A DNA stretch of 64,000 nt from Providencia rettgeri (lineage in GTDB: Bacteria; Pseudomonadota; Gammaproteobacteria; Enterobacterales; Enterobacteriaceae), in contig NZ_CP017671.1 of NCBI RefSeq assembly GCF_001874625.1, positions 4,712,001 through 4,776,000 of the forward strand. The letters are read 5' to 3'. Position numbers and translations under genes: made by a program. The first letter of the stretch is position 1. Each line of letters starts with the position of its first letter. The notes below the pieces were generated by a model. That model made no database searches, had not been told where the DNA came from, and worked only from the letters and a program-made list of their open reading frames with translations. Below, piece after piece: positions 61,124 through 64,000 of the stretch.

Positions 61124-61954
61124 ATGTATGAAACAAATACTACAAATGACTCCAAATTAACTAAAATGATTGGCTTAAATCACACAAGTGTGCAACAAAA
61201 AGGCAACCTTAACTCACCCGTTAATGATTATGTTGCAGAAGAATATCCTGTCGCTCTAGTGTTCAATGGCATATCACATGTTGTTATGATGGCAACGCCA
61301 AAAGATTTAGCGGATTTTGCCGTCGGATTTGCACTTTCAGAAGGGATAATACAGTCAGGTGATGAAATACGTGGAATTGATATCGTTGAAGGCTGTAACC
61401 GAGGAATTGAAGTACAGGTTGAATTATCTAGCCGCCGATTTATGGAGCTAAAAGAACGCCGCCGTAATTTAGCAGGGCGTACAGGCTGTGGTATTTGTGG
61501 TACCGAACAACTCGATGAAATTTTTAAACCCATCGCTCCCCTACCCTTTACACAAACATTTTCCTTGTCTTACTTAGATAACGCGCTACATGAATTGAAA
61601 AAGGTACAAGAAATAGGTGCCCTAACGGGCTGTACCCACGCCGCCGCATGGATATCACCAGAAGGTTTATTAGTGGGGGGATGCGAAGATGTCGGTCGCC
61701 ATGTCGCACTTGATAAACTACTCGGAATGAAGCATCGTAACCAATGGCAACAAGGTGCTGTATTGGTTTCTAGCCGCGCAAGTTATGAAATGGTACAAAA
61801 AGCCGCCAGTTGCGGTGCAGAAATTTTATTTGCCGTTTCTGCTGCCACGGCACTCGCTATCGAAGTGGCGGAAAAAGCCAATTTAACCTTAGTCGGTTTT
61901 TGCCGTCAGGGGAAAGCCACCGTGTTTACCCATCCGAGTCGGGTAAAGGATTAA
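61124..61954 (+). CDS. fdhD: Formate dehydrogenase sulfurtransferase FdhD
   Basis: Transfers sulfur from IscS to the molybdenum cofactor for formate dehydrogenases. 276 residues. RTGCGICG holds the reactive Cys-x-x-Cys; GCTHAAAW and [16 protein letters not shown] are family blocks. ATG 61124 has AGGA 9 nt upstream and is preferred to ATG 61106. Divergent from fdoG; its stop overlaps the hipA remnant stop by 4 nt on the opposite strand. Confidence 0.95.
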   Translation: MYETNTTNDSKLTKMIGLNHTSVQQKGNLNSPVNDYVAEEYPVALVFNGISHVVMMATPKDLADFAVGFALSEGIIQSGDEIRGIDIVEGCNRGIEVQVELSSRRFMELKERRRNLAGRTGCGICGTEQLDEIFKPIAPLPFTQTFSLSYLDNALHELKKVQEIGALTGCTHAAAWISPEGLLVGGCEDVGRHVALDKLLGMKHRNQWQQGAVLVSSRASYEMVQKAASCGAEILFAVSAATALAIEVAEKANLTLVGFCRQGKATVFTHPSRVKD

Positions 61955-62683
61955 TCCCAACCTTTTTTTAATCGTGCGGCTTTATGATGTAACCCTGATA
62001 AAATTGAGTCTGCAATGTGCTTAGGGAAATTGGTTGGAAGCTGTTCCCTAACCTTTGTAATAACACTTTCCATTTGCTCATCAAACTCAATTAAGATTTT
62101 TTCCATTTCAGTGCGGTCAAAACCAACCTCCTTGGCCGTTGCAAAAAAATGCCTTGGAAAAATTTGCTCTATATTGTATTTCATCTCCCTTGTTCCCTTC
62201 AGCCCCATAGCCAATTTGGCATCTCTAGGGTTAATTCCCCTCCCCCCATAACTAGGATACATGGACAAAATATCGTAAAAAGGTGTTAACTGATAACGGC
62301 CTTCAGGTTCAATAAATAATGAAAAATTTTTAGCATGGCCATCCGTCGCTGCAAGTAACCAAAACAAAACCTGGCTCTTCATAAACTGATATCTATCTTT
62401 CTCTGCATTTATTGAACCTAATAAGTAATTCATAATTTCAGAAATACCCGGTCCACCATGATTTTGATATTTTCTTGCCGGTGAAATATTCAATGTTTGA
62501 CAAAAATCTTCTTGTGGTAAACGCATAATCCACGAGGAATCAGAAGAATATTTACGCTCAAAACGTTCAACCGCTAACGCCTTTATTTCACCTACATTTA
62601 AAATAAAACTATGGGGCACATCATTTAAACTGATGAGCCCCAGTACTTGAGCGAATAAAGTCACCTACCCAATAACCATTCAT
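61951..62683 (-). pseudogene. hipA: hipA remnant (internal deletion plus frameshift)
   Basis: HipA is a Ser/Thr kinase toxin of about 440 residues that phosphorylates glutamyl-tRNA synthetase. Here ATG 62683 begins a 20-codon frame reading MNGYWVG ... STGAHQFK then TGA (62621-62623), resembling the HipA N-terminus. The next frame (open from 62664) continues as NDVPHSFILNVGEIKALAVERF and on to the C-terminus with the catalytic ATDGHAKNFS and PFYDI motifs. About 180 residues, including the nucleotide-loop Ser region, are missing and the two parts are out of frame. A GTG at 62664 could give a 237-residue C-terminal protein, but it should be inactive as a kinase. Confidence 0.85.
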
Positions 62684-62703
62684 ATATACATGCAAAATCG
62701 CCA

Positions 62704-62973
62704 TCACCACTCCTCCTTCCATCTAGAGTTTGAATTTGAGTTTGAGTTTGATGAGCCACTTTCATTTCGCGGTTTAATATCGAGTTCTAAATTTAGGGCA
62801 GATAAAATCTTAAAGAAGGTTTCTAATTTGGTAGAGTCAGGAGAGAGTTCAAAACTGGAGACGGTATCTTGCCGAATACCCACTTTACTTGCGACTTTAC
62901 TTTGAGATAATTTTTTCGTCTCTCTGACATCTTTCATGTAAGCACTAAGTTGTCGGGTATTGGTCACTTTCAT
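62704..62973 (-). CDS. hipB: HipB-type antitoxin / transcriptional repressor
   Basis: 89 residues (E. coli 88). Helix-turn-helix at about 20-45 (KLSQSKVASKVGIRQDTVSSFE), then TKLETFFKILSALNLELDI, and a Trp-ending tail as in E. coli HipB. ATG 62973 has TAGGTG upstream; a GTG at 62997 would add eight residues. The tail has an SNSNSNSNS run encoded by a hexanucleotide repeat. Intact although its toxin partner is broken; hipA starts 20 nt later. Confidence 0.88.
   Translation of the reverse strand: MKVTNTRQLSAYMKDVRETKKLSQSKVASKVGIRQDTVSSFELSPDSTKLETFFKILSALNLELDIKPRNESGSSNSNSNSNSRWKEEW
62717..62754 (-). repeat. Hexanucleotide tandem repeat in hipB
   Basis: On the minus strand about four copies of a TCAAAC/TCAAAT unit encode alternating Ser-Asn near the HipB C-terminus. 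The unit is six bases, so copy changes keep frame. Confidence 0.6.
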
Positions 62974-63005
62974 TTTAACACCTACCTTGTTTGGCACTAA
63001 TGATA

Positions 63006-63083
63006 TTTACCTGCTACAACCGGTAAACATCATTTTACACGCTATAACAGGTAAAATATAAATAACACGCTATAGAGTGTAGA
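63006..63083. promoter_or_regulatory. Three 28-bp-spaced HipB operator-like repeats
   Basis: TTTAC-N12-GTAAA at 63006-63027 and 63034-63055, both with inner GCTAYAAC, and a degenerate third copy at 63062-63083 (ATAACACGCTATA ... GTAGA). Starts are exactly 28 bp apart. They lie 33-110 bp upstream of hipB, where HipB of E. coli binds repeated operators. Confidence 0.75.
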
Positions 63084-63128
63084 AATATATCGATAAGTAT
63101 CATTCAAAGATAGACACAATACTGAGCC

Positions 63129-63893
63129 TTAAAGCGAGTGCAGCATCCACAAATTAGGCTCAATATATTCAACTTGTTGGCGCTGAATATCAACAGTAAC
63201 TGGCACCAAAGCGTTGGGTACAATATATTGCCCTGATTGCGGGAAATACATACCTGTCCATGATTGCCAATCAGCAATTGAGCCTATAATGACCATTGAA
63301 CGATGAACGGGCTGTAGTACCGTGGCACCCAACCGCCAATGCGTTCTGATCCACGGGTCAAAAGGCTCTCCGCGCTCATTTTGCCAGCCGCAATACGCCT
63401 CAAAATCCTGTAATGGATAACAATGTTTTAATGTTGGGCGAACAGGCACAATCACCGCTTTTGCCGCATATTCTTTTGCTGCGTGTTTTAATGCATTAAT
63501 CAATAAAGCAGGGATTTGACACCCACGATATTGCGGGTCAACCGTCACAGAAAGTGCCGAAATATAAGGCTCTCCGCCTTGTTGATTTTCCATCGCGAAG
63601 TTAAAAATCGCATCCCAGCCCATTTCCGCTAATTTGCTAAAATCACCATAAGGCCATAAAAAAGGCACAGAGCGAATAATACCAATGACCCGCTCCTCTT
63701 CGTTCTCATTTACAGTGGCAATAAATTGAAAATAAGAATTGGGCTCTTCATCAAGCCTGTTCCAATATTCATCACATACCGATGATTGGCTCATAAACTG
63801 AGGCCATAACTTATCAAGAAATAACTCGCACTCTTCTATTAAGTCAGGGCGTTGAGCGTAACTTTGAGTGTTAACTTGCAATAACTTATCCAT
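63129..63893 (-). CDS. GNAT-family N-acetyltransferase
   Basis: 254 residues. The acetyl-CoA site fits YISALSVTVDPQYRGCQIPALLINALKHAA (residues about 109-137: beta-4 V-x-V/P-x-Y-R-G-x-Q/G-x-x loop, with Gln-Ile-Pro replacing the usual Gly-x-Gly/Ala). The C-terminal part (NLWMLHSL) is unassigned. Substrate unknown. Monocistronic, 33-nt... long A+T-rich flanks; no neighbour suggests a pathway. Confidence 0.65.
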   Translation of the reverse strand: MDKLLQVNTQSYAQRPDLIEECELFLDKLWPQFMSQSSVCDEYWNRLDEEPNSYFQFIATVNENEEERVIGIIRSVPFLWPYGDFSKLAEMGWDAIFNFAMENQQGGEPYISALSVTVDPQYRGCQIPALLINALKHAAKEYAAKAVIVPVRPTLKHCYPLQDFEAYCGWQNERGEPFDPWIRTHWRLGATVLQPVHRSMVIIGSIADWQSWTGMYFPQSGQYIVPNALVPVTVDIQRQQVEYIEPNLWMLHSL

Positions 63894-64000
63894 GCTTTTA
63901 TCTGTTAGTTGGTTTAATCGACCATTTTAGAAAAATAAAAACACTAAATGCTTAATATTGGATTAAGACGACAAAAAAGAAAGGAAACCTACACAACGCC

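Overview
The window looks like a chromosomal segment of a Providencia species (Morganellaceae, Gammaproteobacteria), possibly the P. rettgeri group. This rests on an A+T-rich enterobacterial gene set, the backbone order kbl / hldD-waaF-waaC ... coaD / mutM ... rpmG-rpmB / radC / coaBC-dut-slmA / pyrE-rph / yicC, and protein sequences close to but distinct from my recollection of the E. coli orthologues. No search was run, so the genus is an inference.

Layout. (1) 1-18431 is the lipopolysaccharide inner-core and outer-core region. It holds hldD-waaF-waaC, a yibB/htrL gene, a GT39 membrane glycosyltransferase, waaA, coaD, mutM, an O-antigen ligase (waaL), three family-8 glycosyltransferases, a phosphoethanolamine transferase, and waaQ-waaG-waaP. 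The waaL-to-waaQ block sits between mutM and rpmG, which are neighbours in E. coli. (2) 18589-25223 is housekeeping backbone: rpmG, rpmB, radC, coaBC, dut, slmA, pyrE, rph, yicC. (3) 25279-30582 is a purine-nucleoside salvage locus (xapB-like permease, DMT exporter, PupG-like phosphorylase) divergent from a ROK regulator and thiM. (4) 30616-35625 holds further envelope genes: a waaY-like core kinase, ugd, a UDP-glucuronate 4-epimerase with a C-terminal frameshift, and an LTA-synthase-like transferase.

(5) 35696-39914 is selB-selA-fdhE, the selenocysteine and formate-dehydrogenase maturation genes. (6) 40437-47216 is glucuronate catabolism: exuR, exuT, uxuA-uxuB-uxaC, with an array of ExuR/UxuR-type operators. 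(7) 48463-55812 is an oxalate operon transcribed leftward: frc, oxc, an AEC transporter, a second frc paralogue, and a fused double-nitrilase protein whose second half has lost its catalytic residues. (8) 56300-61954 is the selenoprotein formate dehydrogenase fdoGHI (in-frame UGA with a SECIS hairpin) with divergent fdhD. (9) 61951-63893 is a broken hipA next to an intact hipB with three evenly spaced operator-like repeats, and a GNAT acetyltransferase.

How they fit together. Oxalyl-CoA decarboxylation yields formyl-CoA and then formate, which FdoGHI next door can oxidise. FdoG needs SelA, SelB, FdhE and FdhD, all present here. The hexuronate and oxalate blocks (about 16 kb) lie exactly between fdoI and fdhE, which are adjacent in E. 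coli, so this looks like a catabolic insertion into an fdo-fdhE-sel unit. ugd, the epimerase, the three GT8 enzymes and the GT39 protein probably together decorate the lipopolysaccharide core, perhaps with galacturonic acid.
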